A DNA stretch of 64,000 nt from Obelidium mucronatum (lineage: Eukaryota > Chytridiomycota > Chytridiomycetes > Chytridiales > Chytriomycetaceae): assembly GCA_025765595.1 (NCBI GenBank), contig JAIVFH010000083.1:1-64000 (forward strand). The letters are read 5' to 3'. The notes beneath the pieces were generated by a model that ran no database searches, had not been told where the DNA came from, and worked only from the letters and a program-made list of their open reading frames with translations. Position 1 is the first letter of the stretch. Each line of letters opens with the position of its first letter. The translations under genes were made by a program, and so were the position numbers. Positions 1 to 10,710 of the stretch are shown here, in pieces.

Positions 1-365
1 GCATCGGAGGGGTTGTTCCCGAAGCCATCGAGCCGCTTTGTGTTAGGTTCGGCAGCGAGGTCTTCCTGTGTCTGTAAGGCTTGGACCAGCGGCGGTGCCT
101 TGAGCGCCGCGTGCTGCAGCGCCTGGATCTTGACGGCCATGTAGAACACTCCCAGGAGAAAGGGGCCGCTGAGCCACGCTGTGGCGGACGAGCGCGACAC
201 CAAAGTCCACAAAAGCAGCCACAAGCCGCTGGCGAGATTGAAGAGAAACAGGCGGAGTCCCTTTCGCTCAACTTCGGGCTGCGCAACGAGTTTCTGCGCG
301 GGAAAGCGGTGCGCGAGGCCCGTGGCGCCAGTGACTGGGCATTGCGCTGTATGAGGTGCTGCCAT
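1..365 (-). CDS. N-terminal part of an alpha-dioxygenase-like haem peroxidase, cut by the window edge
   Basis: The start codon is at 365-363 on the minus strand and the open frame runs off the left edge. The protein begins MAAPHTAQCPVTGATGLAH and contains the hydrophobic stretch ASGLWLLLWTLVSRSS. It is almost identical to the N-terminus of the complete gene at 2660-513; differences are a few substitutions and small in-frame gaps, for example fewer alanines after SSATA. This makes it a tandem duplicate lying 148 bp downstream of its sister. The visible part covers the membrane-like N-terminus and the NPSDA segment before the peroxidase core, so the catalytic residues cannot be checked here. 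The function is assigned only through the sister gene. Confidence 0.75.
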   Translation of the reverse strand, partial: MAAPHTAQCPVTGATGLAHRFPAQKLVAQPEVERKGLRLFLFNLASGLWLLLWTLVSRSSATAWLSGPFLLGVFYMAVKIQALQHAALKAPPLVQALQTQEDLAAEPNTKRLDGFGNNPSD

Positions 366-512
366 CAAAGGAATGTTTTGAAAATGAGATAAATATTATT
401 ACAGCGGCATATCCATTTTTCAAAATAAAACCAGCCACACTGCAGAACATTTATTCTTAAGAGGCACAAAACATTTGCAAAAAAAACACCAAAAAAGAAA
501 CCCTGAGTTTAC

Positions 513-2660
513 TTACTCCTCCGATTCAGCAACAGCCCTCTTCCACGGCAAAAACGCGTTATCATCATCCTTCAAAACACTCCGCACCGCCGGAAAATGT
601 CTCCTCAAAATAGTCGCAAAACTTGTATACTCAACCCAATCCAACCCTTCCTGCGTATACACTTCCTTCCTGAAATCCACCGTCAAGAAGCGATCGCATT
701 CGATTCTGCGTTGCGTCTGCGCAACAAAAACGCTATACGTTGTTTCACCAAACACGAATCCAGGGAGTTTTTCTTCTGCAAGTGTTCCAACAAGTAGATC
801 CAAGGCTTCTACATCGTCTCCGTAGACTTGCGTCAGTTTGGCGATGGTGGCTGGGTCTGTTGTCAAGTCTGACCAAAGTTTGATAGGTTTCAGGAGGAAT
901 CCGCGGCGGAAGGCATTGTATCTTGGAACCCCGCGTTCGCGATCACGGATAATGTCGACGCTGGCGAGGTCAATGTTGGGGAGGGAGGGGTCTTGGCCCT
1001 GGTCGCGAATGTTTCTCAAGAACGTGGGGAAATTGTTGAGGACCAACGCGCCAGGTAAATTCACGCCCATCGAGTAAATCAAGTTTTCCTTGTCTTGGTG
1101 AGTGTTTACTTTATGGCTTCCTTCAAAGAGAGTGTTTGCGATTTTGTAGTTTGCCAAGACGTGGTCGTTTTTGATGTTGCGGAGTTGGAATTCATCGGGG
1201 ATCAAGGAATGAAGTCTGTAAATTGCAGCGAATTCTTCGGTGCTGGCGTATTTGACGCCGCGGTAGTCTAGCTTGCCGCCGAGAATTCCGTTAATAAAAT
1301 TCCCAAGCCATCTTTGAGTACCAATCCTTCTTCTCAAAGACTGGCCAAGGAATCCGTAAAACATGTGGAACTGGCTAAAGATTCCGACCTTGTTTTGGAT
1401 AATCGCGGGTGTCCATTCGATTCCTTGGATCTTTGCAATCAAGGCGCTGATGATCAAACGCGCGTGGTTGTAGAGCTTATTGAATTGAATGTATGGAATG
1501 TTGGTTTTAGAATGCGATGCAGTGCAATGTGTAATATGTGATTGTGATGTGATGCGTTGAGTTGGTGGATTGCCTCGCTCCATGTAAAACATCAGGCACG
1601 GTAATTTTAGTCGGCCTGTGACTGACAATTTACTGCCTTCGGCAGATGACATCGTCTACGCCAATTCCCAACCCCATGTTACCTGATCAGGAGTCCACTC
1701 AGGATAAAGAGTAGCAAACTTGTCAACAATCGCATTATGCTCCAAAACCATAACATAATGAATCAAAGCCAACCCAAACCAAATATTCTTCTTGAACCCA
1801 ATTTGTTCCATATCCGTAGCAGGATCAATAGGAAGGTACCCGTTCTGTAAGCGCATTTTCCCAGTGGCAGGGTCCATGATGGCAGCAGCTTCAGTCTTGT
1901 TGTTTCCATAGATTTGGGAACCGTTCAGGAAATGGTCGATGCGGTTGGGGTAGATGCCCGGGTGTCCGGGAACACTTTTAGTTGGGTTTAGAATCTGGGT
2001 GCCAATTGTTTCGCGAAGGGATGGGTCGGTGTTGTGCTGGAGGGGGCATTAAGTTAACTTCACAAGCCCAACAACCCATCAGACACGAGCAGCACTCACG
2101 TCAAACAAATCGTGCAGAACAAACTGGATCCACGCAGCCACAAACAGATTCACTGGCGGTGCGGGTGTGAAGGTGTCTCTGTTGAGCAGCACGTCAGCCA
2201 CAGTATTTGGCAGCGGACTGTCCACCCTCAGGTCCTGCTCGAGCACACGGAACGTGTTCCGGCCAAAGGGCTGGCCGGCGCCGCCCGTCAGGGCATCGGA
2301 GGGGTTGTTCCCGAAGCCGTCGAGCCGCTTTGTGTTAGGTTCGGCAGCGAGGTCTTCGCGAGTTGAGGCTTGAACCAGTGGCGGTGCCTTGAGCGCCGCG
2401 TGCAGCAGCGCCTGGTTCTTGACGGCCATGTAGACCACTGCCAGCAGGAAGGGGCCGCCGAGCCACGCTGCCGCTGTCGCCGACGAGCGCGACACCAAAG
2501 TCCACAAAAGCAGCCAGAAGCCGCTGGCGACGTTGAAGAGAAACAGGCGGAGTCCCTTGCGCTCAACTTCGGGCTGCGCAACGAGCGGCTGCGCGAGAGA
2601 GCCGTGCGCGAGGCCCGTGGCGCCAGTGACTGGGCATTGCGCTGTATGAGGTGCTGCCAT
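513..2660 (-). CDS. Alpha-dioxygenase (haem peroxidase-family fatty acid oxygenase)
   Basis: Three exons: 2660-2100, 2036-1683 and 1475-513, about 625 aa, close to plant alpha-dioxygenases (about 640 aa). Both introns (63 and 207 nt) are GT..AG and phase 0. Motifs in order: distal region IQFVLHDLFD (residues ~180), NRIDHFLNGSQIYGN (~235), a proximal-helix-like segment LIHYVMVLEHNAIVDKF (~285) followed by YPEWTPDQ, then RLIISALIAKIQGIEWTP. The C-terminus has QTQRRIECDRFLT and YTQEGLDWVEYTS, strongly reminiscent of the alpha-DOX signatures around RRLEADRFFT and YTKEGLEWVN. Known for the family: haem-dependent insertion of O2 at the alpha carbon of fatty acids, giving oxylipins. The N-terminus has a hydrophobic stretch (~residues 38-75), so membrane association is likely. 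Intron 2 contains the small GC hairpin ctgccttcggcag. Confidence 0.85.
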
Positions 2661-3404
2661 CAAAACAAGAAAGGAATGGAAAGGTTTGAAAAATGAGATA
2701 ACAGAAATTGCCTGAAATTGCCAAGAAAATACCATGATTCTCCACCATTCTATAAATTCAGGGGTTAATAAAATAACACTTACTTTTATGAATGCATGAA
2801 ATAGCGTTGAATAAACTTACTATGGAACAAAAGTTCTACTGTCTTATTTTTATTTGCGCTGCCAAACTCACCAACAATGGTCGCCACAACAAAAGATTTG
2901 ACCAAAAGAACAATTCGCGAACTCCGCAGCGGTCATCGAAGCTAGATGCTAAGTGTTCCATGGAGCGCAACTGGATCCAGATTTGCCAGTGGAGTGAGAC
3001 CCACAGCAAACAGCAATAAGACAGCAAAGAGCTGAAAGCAATTCGTGCTTTTTTATTAGTTGCTACTTTGGGAGACTGTTCTGCTTCGAGGATCCGCGAT
3101 ACTGTTGTTGTTGACCTTAAAAGCTCACACGGCTAGAGTTCCTCCCCTCGGATGTAGGGTCCCCGGAGAGTCCCGCGGGACTCCCCTGTTTGTCTCCAGG
3201 GAGTAAGGTGACTCTCCAAATGGAGATGCAACGGTTACACAAACGTTGTAACTGTTACGACTTGAAATTTTGCCTATAAATTCTCGCGTGGCCCAGACCT
3301 TCAACAATTTCAAAGGATGCAATTGCGAACTACCTGCAGTTTCCACAAGGATCACACAGGAGTGTTAAGGATCAATGTTCCTGCTTATGCAAAATGTGCC
3401 CAAC
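2661..3404. other. Intergenic stretch with a 16-bp perfect palindrome
   Basis: No convincing gene is seen. The open frames here are short and do not resemble known families. At 3168-3183 lies the perfect palindrome GAGTCCCGCGGGACTC, inside a wider near-palindrome of about 22 bp. Just beyond it, GTTACA..TGTAAC is imperfectly inverted around 3233. Together with the transposase remnant that follows, this may be debris of a DNA transposon. No terminal inverted repeats or target-site duplications could be matched by eye. Confidence 0.3.
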
Positions 3405-3660
3405 TCCAAGTATTGCAACGGTATCACTTCTGGGAAACTCAAGGAAACCATGACTGTCCATAAGTTGCTGAAATAGTTTGCCGTGCTTTTACTATTCCAA
3501 CGTCTTCTGTTGCAGCCGAGCGTGTCCGGAAGGCTTTTCGCTTGTCCGCTCCAAGGAACAAAAGCACCTTGGAAATGACAAAGTATCCAAGCTTTTTTTT
3601 GTCTTCATTAACACCAACTTACTATTATGTCGTTTTGAAGTACCATTGGGAGGAAAGTGA
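3405..3660 (+). pseudogene. Decayed hAT-type transposase C-terminal dimerisation region
   Basis: In one plus-strand frame the sequence reads FWETQGNHDCP, an in-frame stop, then AEIVCRAFTIPTSSVAAERV, RKAFRLSAPRNKS. The motif IP(T/A)SSxAAERVF is the hallmark of the hAT dimerisation domain. After a frame change it continues as NDKVSKLFFVFINTNL, which resembles the family's typical ending (the VEKLVFIxxNL pattern). One stop plus one frameshift, and no upstream catalytic (DDE) region found in 2.7-3.4 kb, mark it as a dead fragment. It lies between the alpha-dioxygenase pair and the F-box/ankyrin gene. Confidence 0.6.
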
Positions 3661-3801
3661 TGATGAAGATTGGGGTGGCACAAAATGCAGAATCCAAGCC
3701 AAATACAGTTGGTCGTTAATCCCTTTTGTTTCCTTTCATGTTTTTCCTTTGTACTAATTCCCCACGAAAAACTCAACAATAAGACTAATCCATCTCGGGA
3801 T

Positions 3802-5268
3802 TTATTTTTCTGGCAAATCCACCTTTCCTGAATCCAAAAGAAGTTTCACGACAGACATGTATCCATTCTCCAAAGCCTTCCGAATCGCAAAATTATTTAC
3901 AGCTGCTGGATTCACTTTACTAGATCCAAGAAGAAGTTTGACGACGTTTGCATGGCCATTCTGCGAAGCCATTCGGATGGCTCGATCATCTCCTGCACCA
4001 GGGTCAACCAGGTCTGATTCCAGTAATAGTCGAACAATGTCATAATGGCCTTTGAACGCCGCAGTTTGGATGGCGCGGTTATCATCCCCTGCTGGATTTA
4101 CACCTCCCTTTTCACACAAAAGTTTTACTATGTTTGTGTGGCCATTTGTGGATGCCCATTGTATGGGGTAGTTGTTTTTGACAGCAGGATCAACCTTCCC
4201 ACAATCCAATAAGAGTTTGACGACATGTTCATGTCCATTGTATGCTGCATAGCGAATGGCGTAGTTATTCTTTGCAGCTGGATCCACCGTTCCGGATTCC
4301 AATAAAAGTTCAACAATACCAACGTGTCCATTCTCCGATGCTTTTCGAAAGGCGACATTGTCGTTATCTGCTGCGTTCACTTTTCCAGATTCAAGAAGCA
4401 GTTTAACGACTTTTGTATGACCATTTTGCGAAGCCATTTGAATTGCCATGTTGTTTTCCGCGCCAGGATCCACAGTGTTTAATTCCAGTAATAGTCGAAC
4501 CAACCCAACATAGCCTTTCTCTGACGCCATCCTAATGGCGTAGTTTTTACCGGCCGTTGGATCCACGTTTCCAGATTCAAGCAAAAGTTTGACAAGATTT
4601 GTATCGTTCTTTTGGAAAGCGTAACGAAGAGCAAAGTCGTTGTTGGCATCAGGATTTACTTTTGCTGATGCAAGAAGTACTAGAACTAGTTCCAAATTCC
4701 CGAATTCAAGCGCGTTTTGAATGCAAAGATTGCTGTAAGGTGCGGGATCCACATACGGGTCTTGGAGCAAGGCCATAAGAGCATCAGATTGGTTGTTCTT
4801 TGACGCAAAGGATAGGGTCACATGCTTGGACTTCACCGTCCACAGCCTTGGACTGGATTGAACTGCTTCGACATATTGCTTAGCCTTGAAGGAAGGCAGA
4901 CGATGGAAATGGTGCTGGCAACCAAACTCTTTGCAGCAATAAAAGAGGGCTTGGTAGCTGACTGGTGTCCGATTCCAACGGATAATTTCGCGTCGGTATA
5001 GCGGCTGACCAGCGCGAATTAGATATAGGATGTGCTGGTGTGCAAAGGGAATGCTGAAGAGGTGTTGTGCCAGTAGAGTTTTTGAAGCAAATGCGATTGA
5101 AAGCAGGTTTTCATCGATTGCGAGATACTTGAGGATATCTTCAACGATTTCTGGAGGGAGCCAGGAGGCATTGCAGCTCATTTTTTGGAAAGCAGTGGTC
5201 AAGCAAAGTGCTGTATTAATTTCAAACGCAGTTGTCATAAATATTTCAACCGGCAACTCGAGACCCAT
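3802..5268 (-). CDS. F-box protein with about ten ankyrin repeats
   Basis: Single-exon reading frame of 488 aa. An F-box-like segment (WLPPEIVEDILKYLAIDENL, about residues 36-55) lies near the N-terminus; translation could also begin at the second Met (MSCNAS) just before it. From about residue 185 to the end there are near-regular 33-residue ankyrin repeats of the form G(H/N)xxVVKLLLESGKVDPxAxNNxAIxxAxxN. Likely role: substrate adaptor of an SCF ubiquitin ligase, with the ankyrins binding the target; this is inferred from domains only. The repeats are unusually alike, so they probably expand or contract by recombination. A shorter relative lies at 30367-31121. Confidence 0.8.
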   Translation of the reverse strand: MGLELPVEIFMTTAFEINTALCLTTAFQKMSCNASWLPPEIVEDILKYLAIDENLLSIAFASKTLLAQHLFSIPFAHQHILYLIRAGQPLYRREIIRWNRTPVSYQALFYCCKEFGCQHHFHRLPSFKAKQYVEAVQSSPRLWTVKSKHVTLSFASKNNQSDALMALLQDPYVDPAPYSNLCIQNALEFGNLELVLVLLASAKVNPDANNDFALRYAFQKNDTNLVKLLLESGNVDPTAGKNYAIRMASEKGYVGLVRLLLELNTVDPGAENNMAIQMASQNGHTKVVKLLLESGKVNAADNDNVAFRKASENGHVGIVELLLESGTVDPAAKNNYAIRYAAYNGHEHVVKLLLDCGKVDPAVKNNYPIQWASTNGHTNIVKLLCEKGGVNPAGDDNRAIQTAAFKGHYDIVRLLLESDLVDPGAGDDRAIRMASQNGHANVVKLLLGSSKVNPAAVNNFAIRKALENGYMSVVKLLLDSGKVDLPEK

Positions 5269-5477
5269 GTGAGATTGTTATTCGCGTTGATATCACATTT
5301 ATTATTGTTTGTCGAGGAGCAAGCGACAATAAATTGATCTTCCTCGGCATCCAAACAACAATGCTTTATTTCTCTAACAACTTCTAACTACAAAAACAAA
5401 AAAGGCATAGCGGGTACAACTATCGTAAATCAACAAGAATTATGTCATAAATCGGAATGGTGTGGATCAAGTCCCTT
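5269..5477. promoter_or_regulatory. Short intergenic spacer, 3' of a minus gene and 5' of the F-box/ankyrin gene
   Basis: About 200 AT-rich bases that must hold the promoter of the F-box/ankyrin gene (minus strand, start 5268). No recognisable core element could be named with confidence. Confidence 0.3.
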
Positions 5478-7259
5478 CTAATTGTCGCCCCGCGCTCGGC
5501 TTCTACTTCTAGCAGCTCTACCTGCTGCAATGCTGGTACTACTATTCGATGCGTCATGATCTCCGGTTTCATTTGAAGAAGAAGAAGGAGGCGCGGAAAC
5601 TACCGCTTCGGTTTCAGAGCCGGCTGATGCAGCGCCTGTAGCGGCAGTTGAACTTTTGGCGCCGCCATACCTTGCCAAATAATAGGCTCTGGCTGACATG
5701 CCTGGAGGTGCAGCTGCAGCAACGGATTCGGCTTTGGCGTGGAGAGGATCCACTTCAGCCGGCGGAACATTCTTTATCACAGCAGCGGACCGTCCACGAT
5801 CCAAGTCATCCCATTGTGTCGTAGCATACTCCTTGGCCAAAGCATTCGCAGTCGGCGAGTCGTACACTCCTTCCACTCTCCCTACACTTCTCTCTCGACT
5901 CCGTTCTCGAACTGAAGCTCCATTGTGAGTGTCACCTCCAGAACTTCTATCTCGACTCCGTTCACGTTCCCGTTTCTGGTCAACACCACCACCGCGACCA
6001 TTTCCACTTGATTCGCTACCGCTTCCACTGCTATTGCTGTGGGAAGCCCCGACGACAGGGGCTTCGAAGCCTCCACTGGCACGTTTCGCGGCCCGTTCTC
6101 GAGCAACGGCGACATCAATCTCGCGACTTGCGCGTTTTGCTGCCACCGTGCTGCGGAGTGCGTATCCTGCTCCGGCGTCGGCGATCGCGTAGTCTTTACT
6201 GAGACGGTTGGCGTGGTTTGTTGCTTTCCTTGGTTCATGGGTGGGCCGCTCGGGGTGGCTGTGTTTGTCGGATTCGTTTGTTGGAAGACGTTCAAGGATC
6301 TGAGCATTGCTGTTGTTATTGTTGTTGCTGATGATGTGAGGTGTTGGGGATACGGAGAGTTCTTGGTATTCTGGAACTGAAGCTGAGGCAGTGCGTGCAC
6401 GAGGAGTGTAACCTGTTTGTAGTTGTTGTTGCGGTTGTTCGGCGGCACGTTCTCCGCTACGTGCTCTGGGTGTGTAACCCAGTGGTTTCTGCTGGTTGAA
6501 TGGATTTTCATTGTCGCGTTCGTTGCTGCGAGGTCTGGATTGGTTCAAGTTTCGTTCGTTGCTTCGTGGTCGAGCGAGTTGTTGTTGTTGTTGTTGAGTC
6601 AAGTCGCGGTCGTTGCTTCTAGGACGGCCACCGGCTGGAAGCGCGTCGTCTCGCTCGTGGCTTCGAGGACGAGAGTTCTCTTCGGTCCGTGAGGGGCGAC
6701 CGCTTTCCGTAGCTTCAGCGCTAGTCCGAGTTCTCGGCCGCCGACTTGATTCCGCAAACGCCTCAACGCCCTGTCCACTTCTCTCCCTAGACCGCCTGAC
6801 ATCTGCCCCCTCGGAGCTGCCGCGCATCCCACCACCACTGGCGCGGGCCTGCAACTCGCGTTCTTCAAACTCGCGCCGCTGCTCCTCGGGGCTTCTTCGC
6901 CCGCCGCCGCTCAGCCGCTTCCCGGCGCCGCTTTCTCGTCGGACGGGAGCTCCCAGCGCGACTTTGGCGGGATCAATGCGGCGCGCGACGGTGTGGTCGC
7001 GGCCGTGGAAGCCGATTCCGCTTTCTGGACCGCGCAGCTCGCTGTCGTCGCTGCTCGAATCGCCGTCCATATACGTGGAAACAATGTCTTCGCTCCCCGT
7101 GGGACTTGCGACGCTGTCTCTGTCGTTGAATAATTGATGCTGTTGTTGATGCTGGTCTGTTGTGTTGATGTTTCGTGGACGCCGCTGCTGGTGGTTCAAT
7201 TCAGTCGTCACGTCCTGTGTTTGTTGGTGTTGTTGTTGTTGATGCTCATCCTCGAGATC

Positions 7260-7299
<40 letters not shown>

Positions 7300-8842
7300 G
7301 CAAGCTGTTGTCTTGCGGAACTGGCGACAGCGCTTTCTCCACGTTCTGGTCTCCTTGCTCGACCACCACCACCGGCGCCCACAGAAACTCCATTCGATGC
7401 TTCTGTCGCAGTCCGGCGCGCATACGGGTCAGGAGACGGACTATGTGCTGGTGGAGGCGGTGGCATAAACACTCCGCCCTTTGCAAATGAGGAGCTGCTG
7501 TTTGTGCTGGTGAGATGGTTTCTTGGGGACCCAGGCTCGTCACTGAAGCTTTCCAGTGGGCTTAGCGTTGGGTCATCGAGTGGATTGGTAGCAGTGGTGG
7601 TGGGGTTATGATTGTGGTTGTTGAGCATTTCTTGGAGTTTGGTGGGGTGGGCTGTGGATGGAGGGGATGGTGTGTAGTCTGTAGGTAATTGGTATTGGGG
7701 TTGTTGTTGGGATTGTTGTTGTTGGTAGTATTGAGGTTGCGGTTGTTGTGGTTGTTGTTGTTGTTGGACGTATTGGTTTGTGTATGGGTTGTATTGGGTG
7801 GTGGGGGCGACTACTGGTTGTCCATATGCGGATACAGCGGCTGGGGGAGCATATAATTGATTGTTGTAGGCAACTACAGGAGCTGCTGCGACTACCGGGG
7901 CGCCGTACGGATTGTATTGATAGGCTTGGTTGACGGGGGCGACAACCGGTGGGTATGCGGCCACCATTGGTTGCGTTGCTGCTGCCGCCTGGTATCCATA
8001 TCCAGCAACAGCAGCGGGTTGAGGTGGATAGATTTGAGCAGGAGTGGTGTATGATTGTTGGGGTGCTCCATATTGGTTTTGATTTTGAGGAGGTTGCTGA
8101 TATGGGTTATCGTCGTAAGGCGAGCGGTCGTCATTCAAAGGAAACTGTTGGGCGCCTCTGTAATCTCTTCGTGGAGCGACTAAAGTACAGTCAGCAAATG
8201 AGGTAGGAGGGGGGGCAATAAAAATAGAGCGAGTGACTCACCCGGCCCCCGTTGATTCTCAGCCTGGATTCCGCCTGTAATATTCGTCCTCTTCCTGGTA
8301 TCCAGCTCTTGTATTCGCTCTTTTGATCATTGCTCTCTTCACCACCACCGTAGATCCTGGCTCGATTTGCAATAATCTGTGAATTTGTTGGTGGTCGATG
8401 GCGATCTGGGGCAGTGTGTTTCGCAGCCCCCGCCACGGCCTTGGCGCTCCCCACCGCCACTTTCTTTGTCGTTTTGAAGGCAAAGCAGATGGTTCCTTTG
8501 ACGATGCAGCAAATGATTGTTGGGAGACAAATGAGGAGAAGGACACCTCCACCAACGATAAGGCCAATCACCTGTAAATAGTGTTAGAGGGCATTTGCCA
8601 TTTTGATATCAAGTTATAAGTACCAAGGGCTGCTTAAGTCTAGTGGACCAATCACTGCCACATTGTGACAAGGTTGTAATTGTGCAGTTGATTGGATCAG
8701 CGGTAGCACTGCCAGCGGCGCTGCAGGCTCCATTGGAGCACACCAGGCCGCTGGAGCAGTCGGAATTCGATTGACATATTGATGGCGTTGTTTGAGCTGC
8801 TGCCAGGAGCGCAGTGGTCATCACCACCAGCGCCCTCTGCAT
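5478..8842 (-). CDS. Type-I membrane protein with long Gln/Arg/Ser-rich cytoplasmic tail
   Basis: Exon 1 (8842-8624) encodes a signal peptide (MQRALVVMTTALLAAAQ) and a small Cys-rich ectodomain (CQSNSDCSSGLVCSNGACSA, then two more Cys). Exon 2 starts at 8571 after a GT..AG intron and encodes one transmembrane helix (IGLIVGGGVLLLICLPTIIC). The remaining ~900 aa, open from about 8180 to 5478, are cytoplasmic and disordered: repeated PYG/QPQ, a pure glutamine run coded by CAG repeats at 7261-7298, then many R-S-R-E-R motifs. The join between the TM exon and the Q-rich exon needs a frame change. It may use a GC donor (CCAG|GCTGAG near 8260) plus another small intron, or hide a base error, and it is not resolved here. 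A shorter tandem paralog lies at 9045-10008. No known family is recognised; a surface sensor or anchor is a guess. Confidence 0.65.
7261..7298. repeat. CTG/CAG trinucleotide microsatellite
   Basis: About twelve uninterrupted CTG units on the plus strand, read as CAG on the coding minus strand, encoding a polyglutamine run in the Q-rich membrane protein. Likely length-polymorphic. Confidence 0.9.
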
Positions 8843-9044
8843 TTTTTTTAATCAGAGAGTTAAATGGTCAAATGGTGTGCCTACCTCTTTGGAAAATTTC
8901 ATGCAATATGAGAGTCTTCTTTGTTACAAGCTTTTTTATTCCAACAAACAGTTCTAAAAAAGGGTAAAGGGGGCAGGAGTCAAAGGAGGAAAATATGATA
9001 TGTGAACAAGACTCTAAAAGACAGCCAATAAAAAAAAAGACAGT

Positions 9045-10008
9045 TCATCCGCGTCGTTGGCCGTACTGTTGTTGCTGCTGACCATACTGTTGCTGCTGTT
9101 GAGCACCACCGTATTGTTGGGGTGGTTGTCTCTGCGACTGTTGGCCGTACTGCTGCTGCGGTTGTTGTTGTTGTTGGGGAGGATATCTGGGAGAGCCCTG
9201 ACCAGCAGGAGATCTCTCGGCCGAATTGTTGTTGTACGCAGGTCTGGGACCCGATCCACCCGCCCCTGACGGTCTTCCAGTCGAGTTCTGACGGGGATAT
9301 GATCCACCACTGGCGTTACTCTGTCTGCCGATAGAGTTCTGCCGTCCAGCAACCGCAGCCTGATGAGGAATCGTCACGGACACTTCATCCAGCGGGGCGT
9401 AGTTTGAGTACCCTTGCTGCTGTTGCTGTTGCTGTTGCTGTTTCCCCTTGTACGCCGAGTAAGGGTTGTAAGTAGAGAATCGAGTTTTTTCGTTCCTTGT
9501 TTTGTTTCTTTTGATTGTTGGAACAGTGGCAGTAGCCGCGGCAGCACTTGTGGCGCCCACGGCTTTCACGCCGGCGCCAACGACCCGCACGGGTGCCTTT
9601 ACGGCAAAGCAAAACAGTCTCCGGAAGAAGCAACACAGAATCGACGGCAGACAGCATAGGAAGATGAGTACTGCCAGGATGACAAGTCCGATGACCTTTG
9701 TTGAGGGGTTGGGGTTGTATCAGAAAGCAACAAAAGCTAAGGGCGCAGCACCAAAAAAGGGACTAACCAGCGGCTGCTTCATTGCTGTTTCCCAGTTGTT
9801 TCCGCACTGGCCGAGCGTCGACAGTGTGCAGTTGATGATCACCGTGCAAGTGCCGAAGGTGCAGGCGCCGCCAATGCCCACACAGTCGCTGTTGGTTGTG
9901 CATGAGGGCCCCAGTGTGCCGTTGCCATGTGGCCCAGGGCGATGAGGATGAGGTGGTTGACTGGGCGGCTGCGAGGGATGCCAGCGAGAGGATGAACAGA
10001 CGCTTCAT
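9045..10008 (-). CDS. Paralogous small type-I membrane protein with Q-rich tail
   Basis: Start codon at 10008 with a signal peptide (MKRLFILSLASLAAAQ). The ectodomain repeats the pattern of the neighbour: CTTNSDCVGIGGACTFGTC, then NCTLSTLGQCGNNWETAMKQPL. Intron 9767-9696 (72 nt, GT..AG) sits at the same place as in the paralog. Exon 2 then gives the transmembrane helix VIGLVILAVLIFLCCLPSIL and a tail rich in Q, Y and G ending QQYGQRRG. The signal peptide and the Cys-rich part are in frames differing by one base, so a base is missing or extra between about 9900 and 9990, through sequence error or decay. The two genes share layout and intron position, which shows a tandem duplication. Function unknown. 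Confidence 0.65.
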
Positions 10009-10218
10009 TCTAAATTGGAAAAAATTCAATTTGGGAATCTGTCTAGTCCAATAGCAATAGAAGAATATAAAAGAATGGAGCTCGAATGGAATAAAATATT
10101 AATAGGTCTCAAATAGCTTTAGATCACATTTGTATTAAGTCAAGAGTCCGATCGCAAAGCGTGCACAAGTTTTTCTTGCCACCATACCACCCGGAAAGGA
10201 CGAGACTACCCGGTTTTC

Positions 10219-10226
10219 TATAAATT
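10219..10226 (+). promoter_or_regulatory. Probable TATA box of MED9
   Basis: TATAAATT about 80 bases upstream of the MED9 start codon (10307), between two divergent genes. Assigned by position and sequence only. Confidence 0.4.
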
Positions 10227-10306
10227 AGTTTCAATTGCAATGGAATGCACACTGCTCAAAAAAAGTCTGTTATTTTATTTTTATTTTATTTTATTTATTA
10301 CTCATA

Positions 10307-10710
10307 ATGGACCTTGATGTATCACAATTCGAATTCATGCCTCAGCTCACAGCGGCTCTGCACAAACTCGTGGGCGATCCAACGCAGTCAAACTGGTCTC
10401 TGGATAGCTTGAAACCAGACAGTCCCGAAATGGATGAATTCAGAAAAGCGGTGGGGGAGTTTTCTCTCGTCCAAGACTTCTACGTACTCACACTCAATCA
10501 CTATCCGTTTTACGAACATAGATTGAAGCGGCTAAAGCGCAAGTCATCAAAGCAAAAGAATACCACGACTCCCTGCCTGGCATTGAATTATCACCAGAGC
10601 AACAGCAAAAGGAGCTCGAGCTATGTGAAGAAGAGCTGCGGCAAAAGAGAGCTCAACTGGAAAAGTACAAGGCTCTTCCGATATTCCAACAGTTGAATCA
10701 TCAAGAGTAA
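10307..10710 (+). CDS. MED9: Mediator complex subunit 9
   Basis: Two exons, 10307-10483 and 10522-10710, joined by a 38-nt GT..AG intron in phase 0; the product is about 121 aa. The second exon reads LPGIELSPEQQQKELEL followed by LRQKRAQLEKYKALPIF. This matches the C-terminal signature of animal and fungal MED9 (PGIxLSPEQQ...L..KYKSL). The first exon (FEFMPQLTAALHKLV) resembles the N-terminal FLPLV..I segment. MED9 is a small coiled-coil subunit of the Mediator middle module linking activators to RNA polymerase II. The donor could instead lie upstream at a GTCC site, shortening the linker by five residues. Reading straight through the intron gives a Ser/Lys-rich frame that does not match the family. 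Confidence 0.8.

Noticed and set aside
3125..3355. 76-codon minus-strand ORF in the left intergenic region
   Set aside because: It spans the GC palindrome, resembles no family and has no neighbouring exon support.
7134..7543. Leu/Val-rich ORFs on both strands around the CTG repeat
   Set aside because: They are translations of the triplet repeat and Gln-rich codons in the wrong frames.
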